This document shows, in pieces, positions 12,654 through 20,271 of a DNA stretch of 34,289 nucleotides. The first letter of the stretch is position 1. Each line of letters starts with the position of its first letter. Source of the DNA: an uncultured Pelagibacteraceae bacterium (GTDB lineage Bacteria > Pseudomonadota > Alphaproteobacteria > Pelagibacterales > Pelagibacteraceae). Made by a program: the position numbers and the translations under genes. The stretch covers positions 1-34,289 of the forward strand of contig CACPJP010000010.1 in NCBI GenBank assembly GCA_902634325.1. The letters run 5' to 3'. The notes below the pieces were generated by a model. The model made no database searches. It worked only from the letters and a program-made list of their open reading frames with translations, and was not told the origin of the DNA.

Positions 12654-14809
12654 TATTCTTCTAATCCCAATAATTTTTTTCTTCTGTTTGCCCAAGTACG
12701 AATTAAATTATCAACAGCCAAACCAATAAATGCTACACAGAGACCAAGGATCAGCGCTTTACCTCCTCCTTTTAAGTCTGATAAAGCTTTCATAATATAT
12801 TGCCCTAAATCTTCTGTTCCAATAAAAGCTCCAATAATTACCATAAACAATGCAAAGACAACGGTTTGATTGATTCCAAGCATGATATGAGGAAACGCTA
12901 AAGGAAATTCAATCTTAAGCAATCTTTGTAAGCGTGTTACGCCCGACATCGAAGCTGCATCGTGTAAAGCTGGTGGAACACTACGAAGTCCTTCAATAGT
13001 GTAACGCGTTGCAGGAATAGTTGCATATACGATCACAGCAATTAAAACCGAAGTGTCTGTAACTCCAAAAAGCATCATTACTGGAATTAAATAAACAAAA
13101 GATGGAAATGTTTGAAGGGTATCACAAACTCCTAAAGCAATTTTTGTACTAGTTTTATTTTGTGCAGATAAGGAACCAACAATTACTCCAATTATGCCTG
13201 ATGCAATTACACCAAAAGTTGCCATGTAAGCTGTAACCAATGCTCTATCCCACCATGGACTTAGAGCAATAAATAATGTGAATGCACCAACTATAAGAGC
13301 TGATCGAACCCCGCCAATGATATAACCAGCTCCCATGACCAGAACAAAGGTTGCAACAACTGGCATTCTTAAATAAGCAGCTCTCATTGGTTGTAACACG
13401 TCTTGGATCAACCATGTATTAAAAACTTTTAATGTATAAAAGAAAGTGTCCCATATCCAATCAACACCCGCATTCCAAAAAGGTTCGCCTGATATTCCTT
13501 TATTATGAGGAACTTCATACAGGTAGTTATAACCTTCTTTAAAAACGAAAGATCCAACAGAGGCAAGTAGTAATCCAACTCCCACTGCTCCAACAAAAAA
13601 TAATCCATATTTGTTACGCTGAACAAAGTTAAGGTTTGCAAAATAATCCGTTTGTTTATTTGCCCAAGCCAAAGACATTTTGTCTAATAGGACAGCGATT
13701 AAACTAATACAAACTCCAGCTTCTAAAGCTAAACCAATTCTCAATTGATTTAGGGCTAACAATAGATTCCAACCCAATCCCTTGGCGCCTATAAAGGATG
13801 CAATAACTGCCATAGCTAAACACTGCATGATGACTTGGTTAACGCCAATTAAAATATCTCGTCTTGCGGTTGGAATTAATACTTTAAATAAAAGTTGAAA
13901 TTCGTTACAACCGCTCATCTTTCCGGCTTGTACAACTTCTGGAGATACCTTTCTCAATCCTAACAAAGTCAAACGCACCATGGGTGGTGTTGCAAAAATT
14001 ATAGTTGCAATTGCTCCAGCATGATCTCCAACTCCAAACATTACCATTATCACAACTATGTAAGAATAGTGGGGCATGGTCTGCATTACATTGAGTATAG
14101 GATTTAATGCTGTCTCAACTCTTTTGCTTTTATATGACCAAATTCCAAAAACTAAACCAAGAAAAAAAGAAATTGGTGCAGCAATCAATATGAACGAAAG
14201 TGTTTCCATAGAAGGTTTCCATTGACCAAATACAGAAATATAAATCATGGTGATACCCGCAAGTATTGCAAGGCCTCTTCCATTCAGTTTGTAACCTAAT
14301 ATAATTGCTCCAGCGGTAACTATAGTCCAAGGAAGTCCAGGCAATTCTGCCCATGGATTTGCATCAATCCAATCCCAACTTGTAAATGCAACAACAGTCT
14401 TAACTCCTCCAATTAAAATTTCACGAATAAATTCAATTAAAAAAAGCATAACAGTTGAAATCGTTCTAGTAATTTGTAAAACGAGTGGTCGTGTTGTAGT
14501 TTCTTGAAGATCAGCGTCCCAAATTTCAATCGGCATCCAATCTTCTAATAAAAAAAACAATGAATCATTTACCCAAATCGGAAGCCATCCTAGTAATGGT
14601 GGCAATCTCCAAAGAGCATCATATCCATAATATCTAACCTCTATACCAAAAAGCTTATAAGACGTTAGATTTGGATCTTTTGAATATTCAGCTACAGATC
14701 TTATAAATTTATAACCTTCTGGAATATCTATGGCAAAACACAAACCAAAGAAAACGATCAATAAAAAAAGCCACTGAAATGATTTTGGATATTTTTTTAA
14801 AATTTCCAT
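12650..14809 (-). CDS. tmoW: TMAO/betaine-type ABC transporter, fused double permease
   Basis: The 719-aa integral membrane protein contains two ProW-type permease domains in tandem. Each has an EAA loop that docks the ATPase: GKMSGCNEFQLLFKVLIPTARRD near residue 293 and SMSGVTRLQRLLKIEFPLAFPH near 620, each followed by INQ-VIMQCLAMAVIASFIGAKGLG or INQ-TVVFALFMVIIGAFIGTEDLG. Fusion of the two halves is the arrangement known for the TMAO transporter of marine alphaproteobacteria. It lies three bases after tmoV and in the same minus-strand operon as tmoX. Together with the flanking tdm gene the substrate is most likely TMAO, although glycine betaine or choline transporters have the same fold. 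Its stop overlaps the convergent amidotransferase by four bases. Confidence 0.85.
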   Translation of the reverse strand: MEILKKYPKSFQWLFLLIVFFGLCFAIDIPEGYKFIRSVAEYSKDPNLTSYKLFGIEVRYYGYDALWRLPPLLGWLPIWVNDSLFFLLEDWMPIEIWDADLQETTTRPLVLQITRTISTVMLFLIEFIREILIGGVKTVVAFTSWDWIDANPWAELPGLPWTIVTAGAIILGYKLNGRGLAILAGITMIYISVFGQWKPSMETLSFILIAAPISFFLGLVFGIWSYKSKRVETALNPILNVMQTMPHYSYIVVIMVMFGVGDHAGAIATIIFATPPMVRLTLLGLRKVSPEVVQAGKMSGCNEFQLLFKVLIPTARRDILIGVNQVIMQCLAMAVIASFIGAKGLGWNLLLALNQLRIGLALEAGVCISLIAVLLDKMSLAWANKQTDYFANLNFVQRNKYGLFFVGAVGVGLLLASVGSFVFKEGYNYLYEVPHNKGISGEPFWNAGVDWIWDTFFYTLKVFNTWLIQDVLQPMRAAYLRMPVVATFVLVMGAGYIIGGVRSALIVGAFTLFIALSPWWDRALVTAYMATFGVIASGIIGVIVGSLSAQNKTSTKIALGVCDTLQTFPSFVYLIPVMMLFGVTDTSVLIAVIVYATIPATRYTIEGLRSVPPALHDAASMSGVTRLQRLLKIEFPLAFPHIMLGINQTVVFALFMVIIGAFIGTEDLGQYIMKALSDLKGGGKALILGLCVAFIGLAVDNLIRTWANRRKKLLGLEEY

Positions 14810-14812
14810 AGA

Positions 14813-15850
14813 TTAAGAATTTTCTTTTTTTTCACCAAATACAGTATGAATAACTTTGGACGGCTTAACGACCCCAACAACTTTATTATTAGAATCAATA
14901 ACTGCCACAGGTTTTTCTTGAGCTAAAATTTTTTCAGCAACGGTTTCTATAATTGCATCCTTCGAAACCTTTAAATCACTCAAATTTTTACTATCACTCA
15001 TTGGTTCCATTACAGATTCTATTCTCAACACCTTTTCTCTTGGAACTTCTTGAGTAAATTTTCTGACGTATTCTGTGGCTGGATTTAAAACTATATTGGC
15101 AGGAGTATCTAATTGTTCAATGATTCCATCTTTCATTATTGCTATTCGATCTGCTAGTCTAAGCGCTTCGTCAAAATCATGTGTAACAAACATAATTGTT
15201 TTTTTCAAAGTGCCCTGAAGTCTTAAGAATTCATCTTGCATTTCTTTTCTGATTAAAGGATCAAGAGCAGAAAAAGGTTCATCCAAAAACCAAATATCAG
15301 GCTCAACAGCTAAAGATCTAGCGATTCCAACTCTTTGTTGTTGTCCACCAGATAGCTCTCTTGGAAAATAATTCTCTCTTCCATCAAGACCCACAAGCTT
15401 GACCATTTCCATTGCTTTGGAAACACTTTCTTCGGTTTTCATTCCTTTTATCTGCAAAGGAAAAGCAATATTTTCTAAAACCGTTTTGTGTGGAAGAAGG
15501 GCAAAACTTTGAAACACCATTCCCATTTTATTTCGTCTTAAATCAATCAACTCTTTGTTTTTTAAAGCTAATAAATCTTGACCTTCAATATAAATTTTAC
15601 CTGCCGTAGCATCAGTTAATCTTGATATGCATCGAAGTAAAGTTGATTTTCCAGAACCAGACAATCCCATTACAACAAGCATTTCTCCTTTTGAAACTTC
15701 AAAAGAAGCATTGTTAACACCTACGATACAGCCAGCTTCTTGGAAAGTTTTCGCATCCACATTACCACTGACATCTTGAAGCATTTTTTTTGCATTTGCT
15801 CCAAAAATTTTATAAACGGATTGACATTTAATTACTGGTTTAGAAGACAT
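14813..15850 (-). CDS. tmoV: TMAO/betaine-type ABC transporter, ATP-binding protein
   Basis: The 345-aa ATPase of the ProV/OpuAA type shows Walker A GLSGSGKST (62-70), Q-loop MGMVFQSFALLPH, signature LSGGQQQR near 165, Walker B DIWFLDEPFSALDP near 187 and switch His in FVTHDFDEAL. The region after about residue 250 carries a CBS-like segment (PVAVIDSNNKVVGVVKPSKV), usually a regulatory domain in osmoprotectant transporters; only about one CBS unit is present. An N-terminal 45-residue extension precedes the Walker A, typical for this subgroup. It lies between an anchored periplasmic protein gene (7 bp upstream) and tmoW (3 bp downstream). Confidence 0.87.
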   Translation of the reverse strand: MSSKPVIKCQSVYKIFGANAKKMLQDVSGNVDAKTFQEAGCIVGVNNASFEVSKGEMLVVMGLSGSGKSTLLRCISRLTDATAGKIYIEGQDLLALKNKELIDLRRNKMGMVFQSFALLPHKTVLENIAFPLQIKGMKTEESVSKAMEMVKLVGLDGRENYFPRELSGGQQQRVGIARSLAVEPDIWFLDEPFSALDPLIRKEMQDEFLRLQGTLKKTIMFVTHDFDEALRLADRIAIMKDGIIEQLDTPANIVLNPATEYVRKFTQEVPREKVLRIESVMEPMSDSKNLSDLKVSKDAIIETVAEKILAQEKPVAVIDSNNKVVGVVKPSKVIHTVFGEKKENS

Positions 15851-15857
15851 ATTCTCC

Positions 15858-16385
15858 TTAAAAATTTTTAATATAATATACTCTAGTATCTATACTTGTT
15901 TTTAAAAAACCTTTGGCTTCGCCTGACACTGTAATTGTTTCAGTCGTACCTTGCAAAGCTCTTATTGTATATTCTGCAAGACATTTATTTGTAGAACCAT
16001 CCCATTTTACTGAAAATTTATCAATTTTATTTCCATTATCGGAATATAATTTCTTTGCTTCGTAGTCTGTAAGGTTTGCTCCTATCATTGCACGTTGGGT
16101 CACAATTTTAGTATTTTTACATACCGCCTCATATTCACTCTGTGATAACTTATGGCCTTCGTTCCCTTCAAAAAAATTTAATCTACCTTTAGGAAGTGAA
16201 GCAATAACTGTTTCATTGTTTTCTCCAGTTTTGTTATCCTTTGTGGACTTATCGCTTACTCCAAAAAAAATATTTAAAATCATAAATGTTACAATTATTA
16301 TTATTGTTAAACCAACAAGGCCAACTATTTGCTTAAATTCTTCAGGAGATTCTTTATATTTTTTTAAATTATTTTCTAGCAACAT
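15858..16385 (-). CDS. Membrane-anchored protein of unknown function in the tmo operon
   Basis: The 175-aa product has one transmembrane segment at about residues 20-42 (VGLVGLTIIIIVTFMILNIFF) after a charged 18-residue cytoplasmic start, followed by a roughly 130-residue soluble part, presumably periplasmic, with two cysteines (EAVCKNTK and TNKCLAEY) that could pair. No family is recognised. It lies 8 bp after the MORN gene and 7 bp before tmoV, so it is transcribed with the transporter ATPase and permease. A helper role for uptake is possible, but the sequence does not show one. Confidence 0.7.
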   Translation of the reverse strand: MLLENNLKKYKESPEEFKQIVGLVGLTIIIIVTFMILNIFFGVSDKSTKDNKTGENNETVIASLPKGRLNFFEGNEGHKLSQSEYEAVCKNTKIVTQRAMIGANLTDYEAKKLYSDNGNKIDKFSVKWDGSTNKCLAEYTIRALQGTTETITVSGEAKGFLKTSIDTRVYYIKNF

Positions 16386-16393
16386 TGTTCTGT

Positions 16394-16777
16394 CTAATTC
16401 GGTTCAACTAATTTTCCGTTTTTCCAAATACCTTTTCTAACTGTTCCATCTGCTGAAGTAAAAGCACCTTGTCCGTTCATTTCACCGTCATTCCACGTGC
16501 CTACATATGTAGATCCATCAGGAAAAGTTAAAGTTCCTTGACCATGCCATTTGCTTTTTTGAAATTCTCCCTTGTATATGAATCCATTTGGCCAAGTTTC
16601 AGTCCCTTGTCCATGTTTATTACTACCGCTCCATTGTCCTGTGTATGAAGTTAAATCTGTATAATTCCAAGTCCCAACTCCATTTTCACAGTCACCATCG
16701 GTACATCCGGTTGAACGTGTAAATCCCGTATTACAAAGCATTAAACCTACAAATATATATAGAAACAATTTTTTCAT
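16394..16777 (-). CDS. Exported MORN-repeat protein
   Basis: The 127-aa product begins with a signal peptide (MKKLFLYIFVGLMLCNTGF), then a short Cys-x4-Cys segment (GCTDGDCENGVGTW) typical of small exported MORN proteins, then about four MORN units, each roughly YxGxWxxxxxHGQGTxTxPDG (residues 43-127). Such repeats form elongated beta hairpins and often mediate membrane or protein contacts. It is separated from tmoX by a strong terminator and is followed 8 bp later by the anchored protein. Its function in a transport operon is unknown. Confidence 0.75.
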   Translation of the reverse strand: MKKLFLYIFVGLMLCNTGFTRSTGCTDGDCENGVGTWNYTDLTSYTGQWSGSNKHGQGTETWPNGFIYKGEFQKSKWHGQGTLTFPDGSTYVGTWNDGEMNGQGAFTSADGTVRKGIWKNGKLVEPN

Positions 16778-16804
16778 ATTTCTTGTCTATAAATTACACC
16801 AAAA

Positions 16805-16843
16805 CTAAAAAAAAATCTCCCCTAGTTATTACCAGGGGAGATT
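16805..16843 (-). terminator. Strong intrinsic terminator after tmoX
   Basis: Read on the minus strand, a perfect 10-bp stem (AATCTCCCCT paired with AGGGGAGATT) with a 10-nt loop is followed by a run of Ts. It lies 26 bp after the tmoX stop and upstream of the MORN gene, so tmoX can be made in large excess over the downstream MORN-anchored protein-tmoV-tmoW genes, which need readthrough or their own promoter. Confidence 0.9.
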
Positions 16844-16868
16844 ATCAAAGTTTAAGCTTTACAAATAA

Positions 16869-17810
16869 TTATTTTATAAACTTTTTCCAAACTTTTTTGT
16901 TTTTCTTCAACCATGTTTTTGCAGCATCTTCGTGAGACATTTTATCAACATCTACATAAGCTGCCATTGCACCAATTTGTGCTGTGTTAAACGATAGTTT
17001 TTTAAACATAGCTGCTGCGTCTGGATGAGTTTTAGTCCACTTTTCGTTAACTGCTTTTTTCAGATAACCGTCAGGTGAACCACATTTTCCATCTCCACCG
17101 TCAGCTGGTCTGCAACCGTCAAAGTACGGAGGAAATTTAATAAATGTAAAACCAGCACCATCTGTAAAGTTTGGTGTCCAGTTAAAAATTATAGTTCCTC
17201 TTTTTTCTTTTTTAGCTGCCGCTAATTCTGCCCATAGTGCATCAGCACCACCAGCAAATTTAACCATCCAATTATCGCTAAGTCCTAAAGCTTCTAAACG
17301 CTGAGGCATTAAGTCTTGGTGCCAACTTTGTGGCCCTTCTAACCAACGACCTTTTCCACCAGAGTCTGGGGTTACGAAATTTTTCCAACACTTTTCGTCT
17401 TTCAAAGCTTCCCAATTTGGTAAGCCTGGACAATATTCTGCTACCCAGTTTGGATATCCCATGTCTTCTAAAGTTCTTGCTTCATGGTCACCCCAATCTA
17501 GCAAGCCACCTTTATCACGAGCTGTGTCGAATGATTTACCGAAAGCAGATTGCCAAACTTCGTGTGATATATCGATATCACCGATACGAATTGATTCATA
17601 TACTTTTTGAGAGTCTGCTGGAACGTATTCTACGTTACCACCCATTTCTTTTATAATTCCACCAATCACATGGGCCATTACCACTTGGCTTGACCAATTG
17701 TGAACCGGAATTCTAGTTGGCTTTTTGCTGTCAGCTGCATATGCGTGCATACTGAATGCCGATATGATTGCAGCAACTACCAATCCTTTTAACATTTTAA
17801 TTATGTTCAT
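16869..17810 (-). CDS. tmoX: Periplasmic TMAO-binding protein of ABC transporter
   Basis: The 313-aa substrate-binding protein belongs to the ProX/OpuAC type (betaine/choline/TMAO). A signal peptide ends after AYA at residue 25. The mature part has many exposed tryptophans in positions expected for a quaternary-amine cage: HNWSSQ (W39), SHEVWQSAFG, GRWLEGPQSWHQD and FNWTPNF. Several Cys occur (PGLPNW..DEKCW, DGCRPADGGDGKC) and could form disulfides. The ATG is preceded by a strong GGGGAGG Shine-Dalgarno. It is divergent from tdm with 72 bp between starts, and its own terminator follows. TMAO is the best-supported substrate by neighbourhood; glycine betaine cannot be ruled out by sequence alone. 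Confidence 0.86.
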   Translation of the reverse strand: MNIIKMLKGLVVAAIISAFSMHAYAADSKKPTRIPVHNWSSQVVMAHVIGGIIKEMGGNVEYVPADSQKVYESIRIGDIDISHEVWQSAFGKSFDTARDKGGLLDWGDHEARTLEDMGYPNWVAEYCPGLPNWEALKDEKCWKNFVTPDSGGKGRWLEGPQSWHQDLMPQRLEALGLSDNWMVKFAGGADALWAELAAAKKEKRGTIIFNWTPNFTDGAGFTFIKFPPYFDGCRPADGGDGKCGSPDGYLKKAVNEKWTKTHPDAAAMFKKLSFNTAQIGAMAAYVDVDKMSHEDAAKTWLKKNKKVWKKFIK

Positions 17811-17825
17811 AGTTTTTCCTCCCCA

Positions 17826-17855
17826 TTAACATTAATTAATTAAAGTTACTTTAAT
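17826..17855 (+). promoter_or_regulatory. Putative tdm promoter
   Basis: TTAACA at 17826 and TTTAAT at 17850, each one mismatch from consensus, are spaced 18 bp and would start transcription about 20 bp before the tdm GTG. The -10 box lies inside the right arm of the palindrome. On the other strand a weaker pair (TTTACC at 17863-17858, ATTAAT at 17840-17835, 17-bp spacer) could serve tmoX. Confidence 0.5.
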
Positions 17856-17857
17856 TA
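17837..17857. promoter_or_regulatory. 21-bp palindromic operator candidate between tmoX and tdm
   Basis: Perfect 9-bp arms, TAATTAAAG and its complement, flank a 3-bp centre (TTA). The dyad centre (17847) is 37 bp from the tmoX start and 36 bp from the tdm start, almost exactly midway, and it overlaps the predicted promoter elements of both directions. There is no T-run, so it is unlikely to be a terminator. A dimeric regulator binding here could co-control uptake and demethylation of TMAO. Confidence 0.6.
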
Positions 17858-17882
17858 GGTAAAGTCTACGATCTGTTATTTT

Positions 17883-20270
17883 GTGAGTCAATCTGAATTG
17901 CATACTTTTGTCACACCTAGTATAGTTATTAAGCATATGGATAAAATTTTCACTAGTTTGGACATACGTGATCCAGGTCTTAGAACGTTACCACCAGGAG
18001 TTGAAAGATATTTTGTTGAAGGCGGAGGTTTGTCAGTTTTAGAAATTTTACCAGAAGATAAGTTAGAAATTGTTAATGACGAAGGTAAACAAACCTGTGA
18101 AGTTATAGCTTTTAATTCTAAAGGTAAATGTGACCTGTCGATTTTAAATTTAAAAGAAAACGCTGATGCTAGTTTTTCAAAAAAAACAATTTCACAAGAT
18201 GAAAAAATTTCAAAATTATTTAAACGTAAAAACATAGATCTCAATAAAGCAAAATCATCAATAATATTTGATAAAGATTGTCCCGTTGGTGAAAAAATAA
18301 CCTTAGAGTCAAAAGATAAATGTACAGTAATGATAGCAGCTCCTGGTGAAGCTATGAATGTACATAATCAAAATCCACCAACAGATCTTACTATTTTCTT
18401 AAATAAATCTAAATTTGAAGACAAAGAAGAACAATTTGTTTTACCCGATCCTCTCGGCGACCCTTCTTATGAAAAATTAATTAAAAGACGTACAGTTGAA
18501 GCTTATGAAGTAAAAAAAGGAGAATACATTCAAATTATAGATACCGCTGGAAGACAGTGTTCAGATTTTTTGGCTTTTGATAAAGCAAAATTAGATAAAA
18601 GAATTGAAAGCATAATTGATTCTACAGGGACTCGTACATTTATGGGTTCTGCTTATCCTGGTCCTGGCTTGTTTTCTAAGTTTCTTGATGCATACCATGA
18701 CCCAATGGTAGAGGTTATTCGAGATACCGTTGGTAGACATGATACTTTTAATTACGCATGTACAGCAAAATACTATGAGGATCTAGGTTACTTTGGCCAC
18801 ATCAATTGTTCAGATAATTTCAATAAAGCTTTAAAAAAATATGAGGTAAAGCCAAGAAAGGGCTGGACTGCTATTAATCTTTTTTTTAATACAAATATTA
18901 ATCAACTAAACGTTGCGTCTTTCGATGAACCATGGTCAAGACCGGGAGATTATGTGTTATTTAGAGCAGCAAAAGATTTAGTTTGTCTTTCCTCAGCTTG
19001 TCCCTGTGATGTTGATCCAGCAAATGGATGGAATCCAACCGACATATTTGTTAGAACTTATCCTAAAGAACAAAAATACTCGAGAGCTATAGCGTTTAGA
19101 ATGAAAGAAGACTCAAAACCTAAGTTGACCAAAGAAACTGGATTTCACAAGAAAACATCCAAACTTACTAGAAATTTTATTGATTACAATGGTTACTGGC
19201 TAGCTAACAATTATACAAACTACGGTACTATTAATGAATACACAGCCTGTAGAGAAAAAGCTATTGCTATTGATCTTTCTCCATTAAGAAAATTTGAAAT
19301 TGTGGGTCCGGACTCTGAAAATTTAATGCAGTATGCACTTACTCGTAATGTAAAAAAACTTTCAATAGGACAAGTAAGTTATTCAGCCATGTGTTACGAA
19401 AACGGATGTATGATTGATGATGGAACAATTTTTCGTTTAGGCAAAGATAATTTTCGATGGATTGGCGGACAAGAGTATGGCGGCACATGGTTAAGAGAAT
19501 TAGCCAAAAAGAAAAAATACAAAGTTTGGATAAAATCTTCGACAGATCAAATTCATAATATTTCGGTTCAAGGTCCAAATAGCAGAAAGATTTTAGAAAA
19601 ATTTGTTTGGACAGCCCCTGCACAACCAAAATTAAGTGAGCTTCAGTGGTTTAGATTTGCTATAGCCAGAATTGACGATCATATAGGAACTCCAATTATA
19701 GTATCTAGAACAGGATACACAGGTGAATTAGGATTTGAATTATGGTGCCATCCTAAAGACGCTCCTAAAGTTTGGGACAAAGTTTGGGAACATGGAAAAG
19801 ATTTAGGTATAACACCAATGGGTCTAGAAGGTTTAGACATGGTAAGAATTGAAGCTGGACTTATTTTTTATGGATATGAATTTAATGATCAAGTAGATCC
19901 CTTCGAAGCAGGAATTGGGTTTGCTGTACCACTAAAAACAAAAGAAGATGACTTTTGTGGTAAGGATGCACTGAAAAAAAGAAAAGAATCTCCACAGAAA
20001 AAACTAGTTGGTTTGGAATTAATAGGAAAAGAGCAAGCTGTTAATAGCGACGGAGTACACGTAGGAAGAGCCACCGTAGGAGTAATAACAAGTGGAATGA
20101 TATCCCCTGTGCTAAATAAGAACATTGCTCTTTGTAGAATGGATGTTAAATATTGTGATATAGGAACAGAAGTTGAGGTAGGTAAAATTGACGGTCATCA
20201 AAAAAGAATTGGAGCAAAAGTTGTAAAGTTTCCTTTTTATGATCCAGAAAAATTAAGGGTTAAATCATAA
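17883..20270 (+). CDS. tdm: Trimethylamine N-oxide demethylase (TMAO aldolase)
   Basis: Tdm splits TMAO into dimethylamine and formaldehyde; the known enzyme joins a metal-dependent DUF1989-type N-terminal part to a GcvT-like tetrahydrofolate-binding C-terminal part that can capture formaldehyde. Both are visible in this 795-aa protein: the DUF1989-type region with LVCLSSACPCDVDPANGWNPT (Cys373 and Cys375, likely metal ligands) and GRQCSDFLAFD near residue 226, and from about 430 the GcvT fold (SRTGYTGELGFELW, GLEGLDMVRIEAG, DPFEAGIGFAV). A further divergent domain occupies residues 1-150. The start is GTG at 17883; ATG at 17937 is an alternative that shortens it by 18 residues. No Shine-Dalgarno is evident. 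One base separates it from the next gene. The fusion architecture plus the tmo neighbours makes this call strong. Confidence 0.9.
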   Translation: MSQSELHTFVTPSIVIKHMDKIFTSLDIRDPGLRTLPPGVERYFVEGGGLSVLEILPEDKLEIVNDEGKQTCEVIAFNSKGKCDLSILNLKENADASFSKKTISQDEKISKLFKRKNIDLNKAKSSIIFDKDCPVGEKITLESKDKCTVMIAAPGEAMNVHNQNPPTDLTIFLNKSKFEDKEEQFVLPDPLGDPSYEKLIKRRTVEAYEVKKGEYIQIIDTAGRQCSDFLAFDKAKLDKRIESIIDSTGTRTFMGSAYPGPGLFSKFLDAYHDPMVEVIRDTVGRHDTFNYACTAKYYEDLGYFGHINCSDNFNKALKKYEVKPRKGWTAINLFFNTNINQLNVASFDEPWSRPGDYVLFRAAKDLVCLSSACPCDVDPANGWNPTDIFVRTYPKEQKYSRAIAFRMKEDSKPKLTKETGFHKKTSKLTRNFIDYNGYWLANNYTNYGTINEYTACREKAIAIDLSPLRKFEIVGPDSENLMQYALTRNVKKLSIGQVSYSAMCYENGCMIDDGTIFRLGKDNFRWIGGQEYGGTWLRELAKKKKYKVWIKSSTDQIHNISVQGPNSRKILEKFVWTAPAQPKLSELQWFRFAIARIDDHIGTPIIVSRTGYTGELGFELWCHPKDAPKVWDKVWEHGKDLGITPMGLEGLDMVRIEAGLIFYGYEFNDQVDPFEAGIGFAVPLKTKEDDFCGKDALKKRKESPQKKLVGLELIGKEQAVNSDGVHVGRATVGVITSGMISPVLNKNIALCRMDVKYCDIGTEVEVGKIDGHQKRIGAKVVKFPFYDPEKLRVKS

Positions 20271-20271
20271 T

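Noticed and set aside
16869-17810. Calling the transporter a glycine betaine system (proX/proV/proW)
   Set aside because: The fold is shared, but the fused permease and the divergent tdm gene favour TMAO; betaine remains possible and is noted in the entries.
17811-17882. Glycine riboswitch before tdm, suggested by its GcvT-like domain
   Set aside because: The gap is only 72 bp, shared with a divergent promoter, and contains no conserved aptamer-like GC-rich stems.
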